Position numbers and translations under genes: made by a program. The notes under the pieces were generated by a model. That model made no database searches, was not told the origin of the DNA, and saw only the letters and a list, made by a program, of their open reading frames with translations. This document shows, piece after piece, positions 51,353-59,654 of a stretch of 64,000 bases of DNA. The stretch lies in the NCBI RefSeq assembly GCF_000372745.1, contig NZ_KB889692.1, forward strand, positions 16,868 through 80,867, read 5' to 3'. The DNA is from Embleya scabrispora DSM 41855. GTDB taxonomy: Bacteria; Actinomycetota; Actinomycetes; Streptomycetales; Streptomycetaceae. Every line of letters begins with the position of its first letter. The stretch's first letter is position 1.

Positions 51353-52339
51353 TCAGGGGTCCGCCCGGAACTCGATCCGTCCGCTGTACATGCCCATCGC
51401 ACAGGTCCAGGTGAGGGTGCCGGAGCGCGGTGTGCCCAGGTCGATCCCGGTCTCCCCGGTCGTCGGCAGGACCCGCTGCACGTCCCGGGCGGGCAGCACG
51501 AAGCCCCGGGTGCAGCCGGTGGTGTGGTCGGTACGCAGCACCAGGACGGTGTGCACGCCGGCCCGGGCCAACGCGCGCGCCGGGTGGTAGCCCTCGTTCT
51601 CGACCCGGACGGTGACCCGCTGAACGCCGTCGGCGCCGGTGCTCGCCGCCGCGTGGTCCACGGTGCCCACCGCGGCCGGCGTCCACCAGCCGCCCAGCCG
51701 CAGTCCGGAGGCGATCGTCCAGGCGGCCACCGCGAGCACCAACAGGCCCAGGAGCGCGGTCGATCGGCCGCGCAGGACCCGCCCGGAGGCGCCGACCAGC
51801 AGGCCGAGTACGGCGAACAGCGGGAGAGTGCCCAGCACGAAGCCGGTCAGAACGGCGGCTCCACCGAAGGCGTTTCCCGAGGTCACCGCGACCAGTTCGA
51901 CGCCCAGGGTGACCCCGCACGGCACCAGCACGGTGGCCGCGCCCAACAGCAACGGGCCGCGGCCGGCACCGCGGGACGAGGCGCGCGGCAGCAGTTTGCC
52001 GACCCCGGGCACACCGAGCATCGACAGGCCGAAGAGCACCATCAGCGCGCCCGCCAGGACCAGCAGGATCGCGCGGGTGCCGGGCGTCGGTTGGATCGCG
52101 CCGCCGAGCAGACCGAGCAGGGCGCCCAGAACGGCGTGCGCGACGAGCTTGGCGCCCAGGAAAGCGGCCAGCGCCCGGGGAAGCAGACCGCGCGGCGCCG
52201 CGCTCGCGCAGTCGCCGGCCGGGGCCGGGCACGGGCGGACGGCGCCGGCGAGCAGGCCGCCCTGGACCGCCGCGCAGGACGCGCCGCCCGCGAGGAACCC
52301 CGCACCGAGCCCGGTCGCGAACAGCGTGAGCACCTGCAC
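51353..52339 (-). CDS. UreH-like membrane protein with C-terminal cupredoxin-like domain
   Basis: 328 aa from the GTG at 52339. Six hydrophobic helices (about residues 1-210) match the sulfite exporter TauE/UreH-like transmembrane family, including GASCAAVQGGLLAG and LVPCGVTLGVELVAV with the conserved Pro-Cys. The last 100 residues look like a beta-sandwich ending TWTCAMGMYSGRIEF, where CxMGM could bind copper. Such fusions are seen in heavy-metal handling proteins. A copper role is inferred from motifs only. Confidence 0.82.
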   Translation of the reverse strand: MQVLTLFATGLGAGFLAGGASCAAVQGGLLAGAVRPCPAPAGDCASAAPRGLLPRALAAFLGAKLVAHAVLGALLGLLGGAIQPTPGTRAILLVLAGALMVLFGLSMLGVPGVGKLLPRASSRGAGRGPLLLGAATVLVPCGVTLGVELVAVTSGNAFGGAAVLTGFVLGTLPLFAVLGLLVGASGRVLRGRSTALLGLLVLAVAAWTIASGLRLGGWWTPAAVGTVDHAAASTGADGVQRVTVRVENEGYHPARALARAGVHTVLVLRTDHTTGCTRGFVLPARDVQRVLPTTGETGIDLGTPRSGTLTWTCAMGMYSGRIEFRADP

Positions 52340-52597
52340 GGAACCACCCCCACTCCGGGGAGATTACGGGCCATCACTCACCGTGCGGAAGGTTCTCGGC
52401 AGGAAATGCCTGTTTCACCCATGTGGGTGCATATTTTACGTTCCGAAAAGGATAGCCTTACTGTGACGAGGGAAATACTTAGAGTTAACTTGGCCTATCC
52501 GGCCCGGCTCTCTCGTTCGACTCGCGCGCGCCGCCATCCCTGCGGCAGCCATGCCCGCCATGACATGACTGACATGACTGACCCGGAGGACACGGAC
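52340..52597. promoter_or_regulatory. Divergent promoter region with AT-rich iron-box-like site
   Basis: 258 bp between divergent genes, much AT-richer than its surroundings at 52410-52500. AAAGGATAGCCTTACTGTG (52447-52465) matches 13 of 19 positions of the IdeR/DmdR iron-box consensus TWAGGTTAGSCTAACCTWA. GGAGGA before 52598 sets the start of the SulP fusion gene. Confidence 0.4.
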
Positions 52598-54943
52598 ATG
52601 CCCGTTGCCCCTGACACCACGCCCGCACCGGCCTCCCGGGCCGCCACGCTGCGCGCGGATTTCGGCGCCTCACTCGTGGTTTTCCTGGTCGCCGTGCCGC
52701 TTTCGCTCGGCATCGCCCTCGCGGCCGGCGCCCCGCTCGGCGCCGGCATCATCTCGGCGGTGGTCGGCGGCATCGTCGTCGGCCTGCTCGGTGGCGCACC
52801 GCTCCAGGTGAGCGGCCCCACCGCAGGGCTGACGGTGATCGTGGCCGGCCTCGTGCAGACCTACGGCTGGCGGGTGACCTGCCTGGTCACCGTCGGCGCC
52901 GGCCTGCTGCAGATCCTGCTCGGCCTGCTCCGGGTGGCCCGGGCCACCCTCGCCCTGTCGCCGGCCGTCGTGCACGGCGTCGTCGCGGGCATCGGCGTGG
53001 TCATCGCACTGGCCCAGTTGCACGTGGTCCTGGGCGGCGCTCCGCAGCGCTCGGCCTGGGAGAACCTGCGCGAGTTGCCCACCCAGGTCGGCAATCTGCG
53101 TGCGCCCACGGTCGCGGTCGGGGTGATCACCGTGGTCCTGCTGCTCGGTTGGCCGATGCTCGGCCGGCTGCCCGGGCGGTGGGCACGGCTCGGCAGGGTG
53201 CCCGCGCCGCTGATCGCGGTCTCGCTCGCCACGGTGACCGCGGGCGTGCTGCACCTGAACGTGGCCCGGGTGGACCTGTCCTCGGTCACCCTCACCACCC
53301 CGGTGTTGCCGCCGTCGGGCGCGTGGAGCGCGATCGCGGTCGGTGTGGTCAGTGTGGCCCTGGTCTCCGGCATGGAGTCGCTGCTCTCGGCCGCCGCGGC
53401 CGATCGGCTGCACCACGGGCCGCGGGCCGGCCTCGATCGCGAACTGATCGGCCAGGGCGTGGGCAACGTGGTCTCCGGCACGATCGGCGGCTACCCGGTC
53501 ACCGGCGTGGCGATCCGCTCGGTGACCAACGTGCGGGCCGGTGCCCTCACCCGGACCGCGACGATCCTGCACGGCGTGTGGGTGATGCTTTTCGTGGGTC
53601 TGCTGGGTGCGTTCGTCGAGCGCATCCCACTCGCGGTGCTGGCCGCGCTGGTGATGGTGGTCGGCATCCAGATGGTCAGCCTCGCGCACATCCGACACGT
53701 GCACCGCCATCGCGAGTTTCCCGCCTACGCGGCCACGATCGCCGGGGTGATCCTGGCGGGCGTGCTCCAGGGCGTCCTGCTCGGCGTGGTGGTCGCGGTG
53801 CTCACCGCGCTGTATCGGCTCAGCCGCAGTACCGTGCGGGTCCATCCCGGCGACGGCGTGCTGCACGTCGAGGTGCACGGGTCGCTGACCTTCCTGTCGG
53901 TGCCGCGACTGTCCCGGGTGCTGGGCAAGTTGCCGCCGGGCGAGCACGTCGTGGTCGACATGACGGTGGACTACCTCGACCAGGCCGCGTTCGAGGCGGT
54001 GCACTCGTGGCGGGCGGGCTACCTCGCGCGTGGTGGGCGGGTGGACATCGAGGAGATCCACGACGGTTGCTACGAGCGGGCCGCGGGCGGTTCGCCGGGC
54101 CCTCGGCGCTCCCGGCTGACCCCCTCGCCGCGCTGGTTCGCGCCGTGGTGGCACTGGCAGCGGGCCTGCCCGCGCGAGGATGGCACCGCGTCCCAGGCGC
54201 TGGTGGCCGGCGCGCGCGAGTTCCAGCAGCGCACCGCGCCACTGGTGCAGCCGTTCCTGGAGCGGCTCGCGCTGGAGGGGCAAAAGCCCGCCCAGCTGTT
54301 CATCACGTGCGCCGATTCGCGGATCGTGCCGAATCTGATCACCGCGAGCGGCCCCGGCGATCTGTTCACCGTGCGCAACGTCGGCAACCTGGTGCCGCGC
54401 GGCGAGGCGCACGCCGACCCGAACACGGCCGACGCGTCGGTGGGCGCGGCGATCGAGTACGCGGTGTCCGTGCTCGCAGTGCGCAGCATCACCGTGTGCG
54501 GGCACTCCGGATGCGGTGCGATGGGCGCGCTGCTCGACAAGGTCGGCGAGGCGCCCGAGGCCGGGTCGGAGCACGGCACCACGCCGCACCTCGATCGCTG
54601 GCTGCGCCACGGCGACGTGTCGCTGGCCCGGTTCACGGCCGGCCCCGCGCCGACCCTGACCGGGTATCAGATGCCGCCTGTGGAACAACTGTGCCTGACC
54701 AACGTGGTCCAGCAGCTGGACAATCTGCTCGAGCACGCGGTGGTCGCCCAGGCGGTGGCCGAGGGTCGACTCCGGTTGTTCGGGTTGTACTTCGACCTCG
54801 CCTCCGCGCAGATGTACCTCTACGACGGCGTGCGCGGCGATTTCGGGCCGGTGGACGCGGAGCGGGCCGAGTCCGGGGTGCTGCCGGAGGCGGTCGCCAC
54901 GGGCGCCGAAGATCACACTTTTCCGGCACTCAACGCGGGGTAA
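52598..54943 (+). CDS. SulP-family bicarbonate/sulfate transporter fused to beta-carbonic anhydrase
   Basis: 781 aa from the ATG at 52598 (GGAGGA 7 nt upstream; two earlier in-frame ATGs lack such a site). Residues about 10-400 form the SulP membrane domain (SLVVFLVAVPLSLGIALAAGAPLGAG, GLLGGAPLQVSGPTAGLTVIV), 420-500 a STAS domain (VEVHGSLTFLSVPRLSR), and 550-781 a beta-carbonic anhydrase with zinc ligands Cys571, His636 and Cys639 and the Asp573/Arg575 pair (CADSR). This suggests bicarbonate uptake coupled to CO2/HCO3- conversion. Confidence 0.95.
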   Translation: MPVAPDTTPAPASRAATLRADFGASLVVFLVAVPLSLGIALAAGAPLGAGIISAVVGGIVVGLLGGAPLQVSGPTAGLTVIVAGLVQTYGWRVTCLVTVGAGLLQILLGLLRVARATLALSPAVVHGVVAGIGVVIALAQLHVVLGGAPQRSAWENLRELPTQVGNLRAPTVAVGVITVVLLLGWPMLGRLPGRWARLGRVPAPLIAVSLATVTAGVLHLNVARVDLSSVTLTTPVLPPSGAWSAIAVGVVSVALVSGMESLLSAAAADRLHHGPRAGLDRELIGQGVGNVVSGTIGGYPVTGVAIRSVTNVRAGALTRTATILHGVWVMLFVGLLGAFVERIPLAVLAALVMVVGIQMVSLAHIRHVHRHREFPAYAATIAGVILAGVLQGVLLGVVVAVLTALYRLSRSTVRVHPGDGVLHVEVHGSLTFLSVPRLSRVLGKLPPGEHVVVDMTVDYLDQAAFEAVHSWRAGYLARGGRVDIEEIHDGCYERAAGGSPGPRRSRLTPSPRWFAPWWHWQRACPREDGTASQALVAGAREFQQRTAPLVQPFLERLALEGQKPAQLFITCADSRIVPNLITASGPGDLFTVRNVGNLVPRGEAHADPNTADASVGAAIEYAVSVLAVRSITVCGHSGCGAMGALLDKVGEAPEAGSEHGTTPHLDRWLRHGDVSLARFTAGPAPTLTGYQMPPVEQLCLTNVVQQLDNLLEHAVVAQAVAEGRLRLFGLYFDLASAQMYLYDGVRGDFGPVDAERAESGVLPEAVATGAEDHTFPALNAG

Positions 54944-54991
54944 CCACCCCGTACGATCGCGCCGTCGGCCGCGATGCGCCGTGGCCCGATA

Positions 54992-55007
54992 AGTGGTCTA
55001 AACCAAT
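54992..55007. promoter_or_regulatory. Putative DasR-binding site (dre) upstream of acsA
   Basis: AGTGGTCTAAACCAAT closely matches the DasR consensus (A[GC]TGGTCTAGACCA[GC]T), with 14 of 16 palindromic positions conserved. It lies 84 bp before the acsA start. Confidence 0.6.
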
Positions 55008-55091
55008 CGCGGTCCTCCTCTTGCCGGCTCGGGCCGGTCCCTGATGAGCTACGGCGGAAGGAACCGACCGCAGCAGCACGGAGGAGTACGC

Positions 55092-57080
55092 GTGAGCAAC
55101 GCAGACCGGAACACCGGGGACAAGGCCGGAGAGGCACTGTCGAACCTGCTGCGCGAGGAGCGACGCTTCGCGCCCCCGCCGGCGCTCGCGGCCGCCGCCA
55201 ACGTCAAGGCCGACGCGTACGAGCGCGCGTCGGCCGACCGGCTCGGCTTCTGGGCCGAACAGGCCCGGCGGCTGGACTGGGCCGTGGAGCCGCAGGAGAC
55301 GCTGGACTGGTCGACGCCGCCCTTCGCGAAGTGGTTCGCCGACGGCAAGCTCAACGTGGCCTACAACTGCGTCGACCGGCACGTCGAGGCGGGCAACGGC
55401 GACCGGGTGGCGATCCACTTCGAGGGCGAGCCGGGCGACACCCGCACGCTGACCTACGCCGACCTCAAGCGCGAGGTGTCCAAGGCGGCCAACGCGCTGA
55501 CCTCGCTGGGTGTCGAGGCGGGCGACCGGGTCGCGATCTACCTGCCGATGATTCCCGAGGCGGTGATCTCGATGCTCGCGTGCGCACGCATCGGCGCCCC
55601 GCACTCGGTCGTCTTCGGCGGTTTCTCGGCGGACGCGGTGTCCTCACGTGTCAACGACAACGACGCGCGGATCGTGATCACCGCCGACGGCGGCTACCGG
55701 CGCGGCAAGCCCTCCGCGCTCAAGCCGGCCATCGACGAGGCGCTGGAGTCCTGCCCGGACGTGCGCAACGTGCTCGTGGTGCGCCGCACCGGCGGCGACG
55801 TCGCGTGGACCGAGGGCCGCGACATCTGGTGGCACGACCTGGTCGACGCGCAGTCCGAGGAGCACGAGCCGCAGGCGTTCGACGCCGAGCACCCGCTGTT
55901 CATCCTGTACACGTCGGGCACCACCGGGAAGCCCAAGGGCATTCTGCACACCTCCGGCGGTTACCTGACCCAGGCGAGCTACACGCACAACGCGGTGTTC
56001 GACCTCAAGCCCGAGACCGATGTGTACTGGTGCACGGCCGACATCGGCTGGGTCACCGGGCACTCGTACATCACCTACGGCCCGCTCTCCAACGGCGCCA
56101 CCCAGGTCATGTACGAGGGCACGCCGGACTCGCCGCACCAGGGCCGCTGGTGGGAGATCGTGGCGAAGTACGGGGTCACCATCCTGTACACCGCGCCCAC
56201 CGCGATCCGCACCTGCATGAAGTGGGGCGACGACATCCCCGCGAAGTTCGACCTGTCCTCGTTGCGCATCCTGGGCAGCGTGGGCGAGCCGATCAACCCC
56301 GAGGCGTGGATCTGGTACCGCGAGCACATCGGCGCGGGGAAGACCCCGATCGTCGACACGTGGTGGCAGACCGAGACCGGCGCGATCATGATCAGCCCGC
56401 TGCCGGGCGTCACCTCGACCAAGCCGGGTTCCGCCCAGCGCGCGCTGCCGGGCATCTCGGCCAAGGTCGTCGACGACACCGCGACCGAGGTGCCCGACGG
56501 CGGTGGCGGCTACCTGGTGCTCGACGAGCCGTGGCCGTCGATGCTGCGCACCATCTGGGGCGACGACCAGCGGTTCAAGGACACCTACTGGTCCCGCTTC
56601 GAAGGGCTGTACTTCGCCGGCGACGGCGCCAAGAAGGACGAGGACGGCGACGTCTGGCTGCTCGGCCGGGTGGACGACGTGATGCTCGTGTCCGGCCACA
56701 ACATCTCCACCACCGAGGTCGAGTCGGCGCTGGTCTCGCACGCCAAGGTCGCCGAGTCGGCCGTGGTGGGCGCGACCGATGCGACCACGGGCCAGGCCAT
56801 CGTGGCGTTCGTGATCCTGCGCGGCTCGGCCGGCGACTCCTCCGAGGCCCTCGTCGCCGAGCTGCGCGAGCACGTCGGCAGGGTGCTCGGCCCGATCGCG
56901 AAGCCCAAGCGCATCCAGGTCGTCACCGAACTGCCCAAGACGCGCTCCGGGAAGATCATGCGCCGTCTGCTTCGGGACATGGCCGAGGGCCGCACGCTGG
57001 GCGACGTCACCACGCTGACCGACTCCTCGGTGATGGACCAGATCTCCGCGCAGCAGTCGTCGGCGGCGGCCGAGGACTGA
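55092..57080 (+). CDS. acsA: Acetyl-CoA synthetase
   Basis: 662 aa from the GTG at 55092, which follows a strong GGAGGAG; an ATG at 55044 lacks a site. AMP-forming ligase of acetate, ATP and CoA. Visible are the phosphate loop LYTSGTTGKPKGI, the WWQTETG motif, FAGDGAKKDEDGDVWLLGR and the catalytic Lys in PKTRSGKIMRR, which in the family is controlled by acetylation. A DasR-type box upstream would link it to N-acetylglucosamine sensing. A CooC-like ATPase gene is convergent downstream. Confidence 0.97.
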   Translation: MSNADRNTGDKAGEALSNLLREERRFAPPPALAAAANVKADAYERASADRLGFWAEQARRLDWAVEPQETLDWSTPPFAKWFADGKLNVAYNCVDRHVEAGNGDRVAIHFEGEPGDTRTLTYADLKREVSKAANALTSLGVEAGDRVAIYLPMIPEAVISMLACARIGAPHSVVFGGFSADAVSSRVNDNDARIVITADGGYRRGKPSALKPAIDEALESCPDVRNVLVVRRTGGDVAWTEGRDIWWHDLVDAQSEEHEPQAFDAEHPLFILYTSGTTGKPKGILHTSGGYLTQASYTHNAVFDLKPETDVYWCTADIGWVTGHSYITYGPLSNGATQVMYEGTPDSPHQGRWWEIVAKYGVTILYTAPTAIRTCMKWGDDIPAKFDLSSLRILGSVGEPINPEAWIWYREHIGAGKTPIVDTWWQTETGAIMISPLPGVTSTKPGSAQRALPGISAKVVDDTATEVPDGGGGYLVLDEPWPSMLRTIWGDDQRFKDTYWSRFEGLYFAGDGAKKDEDGDVWLLGRVDDVMLVSGHNISTTEVESALVSHAKVAESAVVGATDATTGQAIVAFVILRGSAGDSSEALVAELREHVGRVLGPIAKPKRIQVVTELPKTRSGKIMRRLLRDMAEGRTLGDVTTLTDSSVMDQISAQQSSAAAED

Positions 57081-57157
57081 GCGGGTCGATCGTCGGGTCG
57101 ACGGGGCCTCGGGCGGCCCGTCCCTTCGGGGGCGGGCCGCCCGCCGCGTTTCGGCGT

Positions 57158-58138
57158 TCAGACCGCGGCGGAGATCGCGTGCGGGCCGAGTACGAATGCC
57201 GAGTCGACCTGCTCGGCGAGGTCGACCCCGGTCTTCGCGTTGGCCCAGCCGCGCGCGTTCCTGAGGTGGAACTCGACCATCTGCGCGGTGTACCGCTCCC
57301 AGTCGCGGCGCTCGAAGCGGGCGTCGCAGGCTCGCAGCAACTCCTCCAGCGCGGCGCGGTTGGCCGGCTCCAGGGTCTCGAAGCCGGGCGTGCGGCCCTT
57401 CTCCAGCGCGCGGACGAAGTCGGACTGCACCGTCCAGGTCAACAGGTCCGCACCGACGTGCTCGCGCAGGAACTCGACGTCCTCGGGGCCCTGAACCTTG
57501 TTGCCGACGACCGCGAGCGACACGCCCCAGTCGCGCGCGTAGTCGCGGTATTGCCGATAGACGCCGACGCCCCTGCGGGTCGGCTCGGCGACCAGGAAGG
57601 TGATGTCGAAGCGGGTGAACAGCCCGGAGGCGAACGAGTCGGACCCGGCGGTCATGTCCACCACCAGGTATTCGCCGGCGTCGTCGACGAGATGGTTGAG
57701 GTAGAGCTCCACCGCGCCGACCTTCGAGTGGTAGCACGCCACACCCAGGTCGGACTCCTCGAACGGCCCGGTCGCCATCAGCCGCAGGCCGGGCAGGCCG
57801 GGCACCTCGCGCGCGCACGCCGCGTGGATCGGGTTGTCGTCGGCGAGTCGGATCAGCCGCGAACCCCGGCCGGGCGGCGTGGTCTTGACCATCTCGGCGA
57901 CCGAGCCGATCCGCGGGTTCTCGCCGCGCAGCCACTCCTTGATCGTGGGCAGCTCGGCGCCCATCGCGGGCAGTGCCGCGGCGGCGCGCTCGTCCAGGCC
58001 GAGCGCCACGCCCAGGTGCTGGTTGATGTCCGCGTCCACGGCGACCACCGGCCGACCGGTGGTCGCGAGATGCCGGATGAACAGGGACGACAACGTGGTC
58101 TTGCCGCTGCCGCCCTTGCCGACGAAGGCGATCTTCAC
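57158..58138 (-). CDS. CooC/ParA-like P-loop ATPase
   Basis: 326 aa from the GTG at 58138. Deviant Walker A KIAFVGKGGSGKTTLSSL at the N-terminus, VVAVDADINQHLGVALGL (Walker A'), YLVVDMTAGSDSF (Walker B) and FLVAEPTRRGVGVYRQY. CooC proteins help insert nickel into carbon-monoxide dehydrogenase; here no such enzyme is adjacent and the gene sits beside acsA, as in Streptomyces. True role unknown. Its upstream region carries an unusual 14-bp tandem repeat array. Confidence 0.88.
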   Translation of the reverse strand: MKIAFVGKGGSGKTTLSSLFIRHLATTGRPVVAVDADINQHLGVALGLDERAAAALPAMGAELPTIKEWLRGENPRIGSVAEMVKTTPPGRGSRLIRLADDNPIHAACAREVPGLPGLRLMATGPFEESDLGVACYHSKVGAVELYLNHLVDDAGEYLVVDMTAGSDSFASGLFTRFDITFLVAEPTRRGVGVYRQYRDYARDWGVSLAVVGNKVQGPEDVEFLREHVGADLLTWTVQSDFVRALEKGRTPGFETLEPANRAALEELLRACDARFERRDWERYTAQMVEFHLRNARGWANAKTGVDLAEQVDSAFVLGPHAISAAV

Positions 58139-58157
58139 GGATGGGCCCTTCGATGAC

Positions 58158-58284
58158 GGGTTCGACGATCCGGGTTCCGAACCGCTGGGTCCGAACCGGC
58201 GGGTCCGAACCGGCGGGTTCGAACATCCGGGTTCGAACGTCCGGGTTCGATGATTCGGGTTCGATGATTCGGGTTTGACAATCG
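58158..58284. repeat. Nine-unit 14-bp tandem repeat upstream of the CooC-like gene
   Basis: Nine consecutive units start with GGGTT/GGGTC: GGGTTCGACGATCC, one 15-bp unit, two identical GGGTCCGAACCGGC, GGGTTCGAACATCC, GGGTTCGAACGTCC, two identical GGGTTCGATGATTC and GGGTTTGACAATCG. They fill the leader/promoter region between the CooC-like and Fic-like genes. Neighbouring units are most alike, a sign of local duplication. Confidence 0.9.
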
Positions 58285-58410
58285 TTTTCGAATAGGATCA
58301 TCCGTCGCTTACCGTGTTCACGTCAAGTCGTTCGGTAATCACGAGGTGGTCGGCGCGCCGACCGCAGGGGCGCGCGCGGGCCGGTGTCGCGGGCGGTTTC
58401 CCGCGCGGCG

Positions 58411-58416
58411 TAGGGT
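58411..58416 (+). promoter_or_regulatory. -10 element of leaderless promoter (Fic-like gene)
   Basis: TAGGGT (TANNNT) ends 7 nt before the GTG at 58424. Confidence 0.45.
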
Positions 58417-58423
58417 CGCCCGG

Positions 58424-59227
58424 GTGAGCACCGCAACCGATCCCCTCGCCGCTCTCGCCGCGCTGCCCGGCGTGCCGGAGTCCGTCGAGGACACCCGCAA
58501 GGCCGTCGACCGGCTGCTCGGCCACCGCACGATGCGCCGCCGCAGCATGGACATCAGCGCCGAGTCCGCGCTTCGAGGCGCGCGGGCGAGTGCCGCGCTC
58601 GAAGGCGTCGACTGGTCGCTGGAGGAGATCCGCCGCCGGACCGACTTCTCCTCCTCGGGCGAGGACGGCGCGGTGATCGCGGGCGCGCTGCGGTTGTCCG
58701 CCGAGATCGGCTCGCTGCTGGGCACCTGGGGGCACAGTCCGCTCCAGGTGCTGGCCCGGCTGCATGTGGTCGCGGCCGCCGACGCGGTGCCCGCGGAGGC
58801 GCTCGGTCGACCGCGCCGCGACGGCGAACTGGCCGGTCCGCTGCCGTCGGCGGAGGAGGTGGCCGCCCGCCTGGACGGGTTGTCCCGACTGCTGCTCGCG
58901 CCGTCCTCGGCGCCCGCGATCGTGGTCGCCGCGGTCACCCACGCGGAGATCCTCACGCTCGCCCCGTTCGGCTGGGGCAACGGCCTGATCGCCCGAGCCG
59001 CGCAGCGGATCGTCCTGGTCACCCGCGGTCTGGACCCCAAAGGCGCGGCCGTGCCCGAGGTCGGTCACCTGGAACTGGGCGTGGACGCCTACGCGGCGGC
59101 GCTGCGCGCGTACGAGAGCGGCACCGCCGAGGGTGTCGCGACCTGGATCCGGCACTGCGCCGAGGCGATGACGCTGGGCGCGCGCGAGAGCGTCGCGGTC
59201 TGCGAAGCGGTGATGCGCGGGATCTGA
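58424..59227 (+). CDS. Fic-like protein with degenerate catalytic motif
   Basis: 267 aa, all helical. The N-terminal LRGARASAALEGVDWSLEEI resembles the inhibitory/N-terminal part of Fic proteins (S/T-x-x-x-E-G-like). The Fic motif HPFxxGNGRxxR is recognisable but altered: APFGWGNGLIAR at residues 180-191, with His replaced by Ala180 and the first Arg by Leu188. AMP transfer needs that His, so classic AMPylation is unlikely. Conserved placement beside the CooC-like gene suggests a retained non-AMPylating role. Confidence 0.8.
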   Translation: MSTATDPLAALAALPGVPESVEDTRKAVDRLLGHRTMRRRSMDISAESALRGARASAALEGVDWSLEEIRRRTDFSSSGEDGAVIAGALRLSAEIGSLLGTWGHSPLQVLARLHVVAAADAVPAEALGRPRRDGELAGPLPSAEEVAARLDGLSRLLLAPSSAPAIVVAAVTHAEILTLAPFGWGNGLIARAAQRIVLVTRGLDPKGAAVPEVGHLELGVDAYAAALRAYESGTAEGVATWIRHCAEAMTLGARESVAVCEAVMRGI

Positions 59228-59654
59228 TCGGGTCCCGCGGGCCGGCGTCCCGTGGACGGGACCTGACACACGAGACGGCGGCGCCCTTGCGGACGCCGCC
59301 GTTTGGTCACTCCCACCGGGGTACCAAGCGTGCACCTGTGATGACGATCGGCTCCGGCATGCGCATCCACGGGGGGAAGAACATGCAGGTCGTCCGACGC
59401 GTCGGCCCCTACGAGGGTCGGTCGCACGTGGGTTCCCAGCGGTCGTGTCCGGTCCGCGCGAGCCGACCGCCGAGGCGGGGTCGTACGGGCCGTTGGTCCC
59501 TTTTCTAGTGGCTTGCCGGGAGGAGGGGAACCCCTGGCCCAAGATCTTTACTTTTGGCCTTTGTCGGATTTGCTCCCGATCCGCCGTGCCCTCGGCCCGC
59601 AGTCGAACCGCTCGGCCCGGTTTGCGATCCGTGTCCCGGTGGAGTGCCCGGGGG
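59228..59654. other. Intergenic stretch between Fic-like and HAD genes
   Basis: About 430 bp. A hairpin terminator ACGGCGGCG / CGCCGCCGT lies at 59275-59302. Between 59490 and 59580 the sequence is T-rich on the plus strand with a GGGGAACCCC palindrome (59527-59536). No supported gene. Confidence 0.5.
59275..59302 (+). terminator. Terminator after the Fic-like gene
   Basis: 9-bp GC stem ACGGCGGCG / CGCCGCCGT with a 10-nt loop followed by TT. Confidence 0.65.

Noticed and set aside
51293..52597. Upstream extension of the SulP fusion reading frame
   Set aside because: Runs antisense through the UreH-like gene and the promoter region; the ribosome-binding site supports 52598.
57158..58138. Carbon-monoxide dehydrogenase locus, suggested by the CooC-like ATPase
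   Set aside because: No CODH subunits or nickel genes are adjacent; the neighbour is acsA.
58158..58284. CRISPR array
   Set aside because: Units are 14 bp and directly adjacent with no spacers; no cas genes.
55644..58301. 885-codon minus-strand frame across acsA and the CooC-like gene
   Set aside because: Antisense/out-of-frame shadow; only its first codons read through the 14-bp repeat array.
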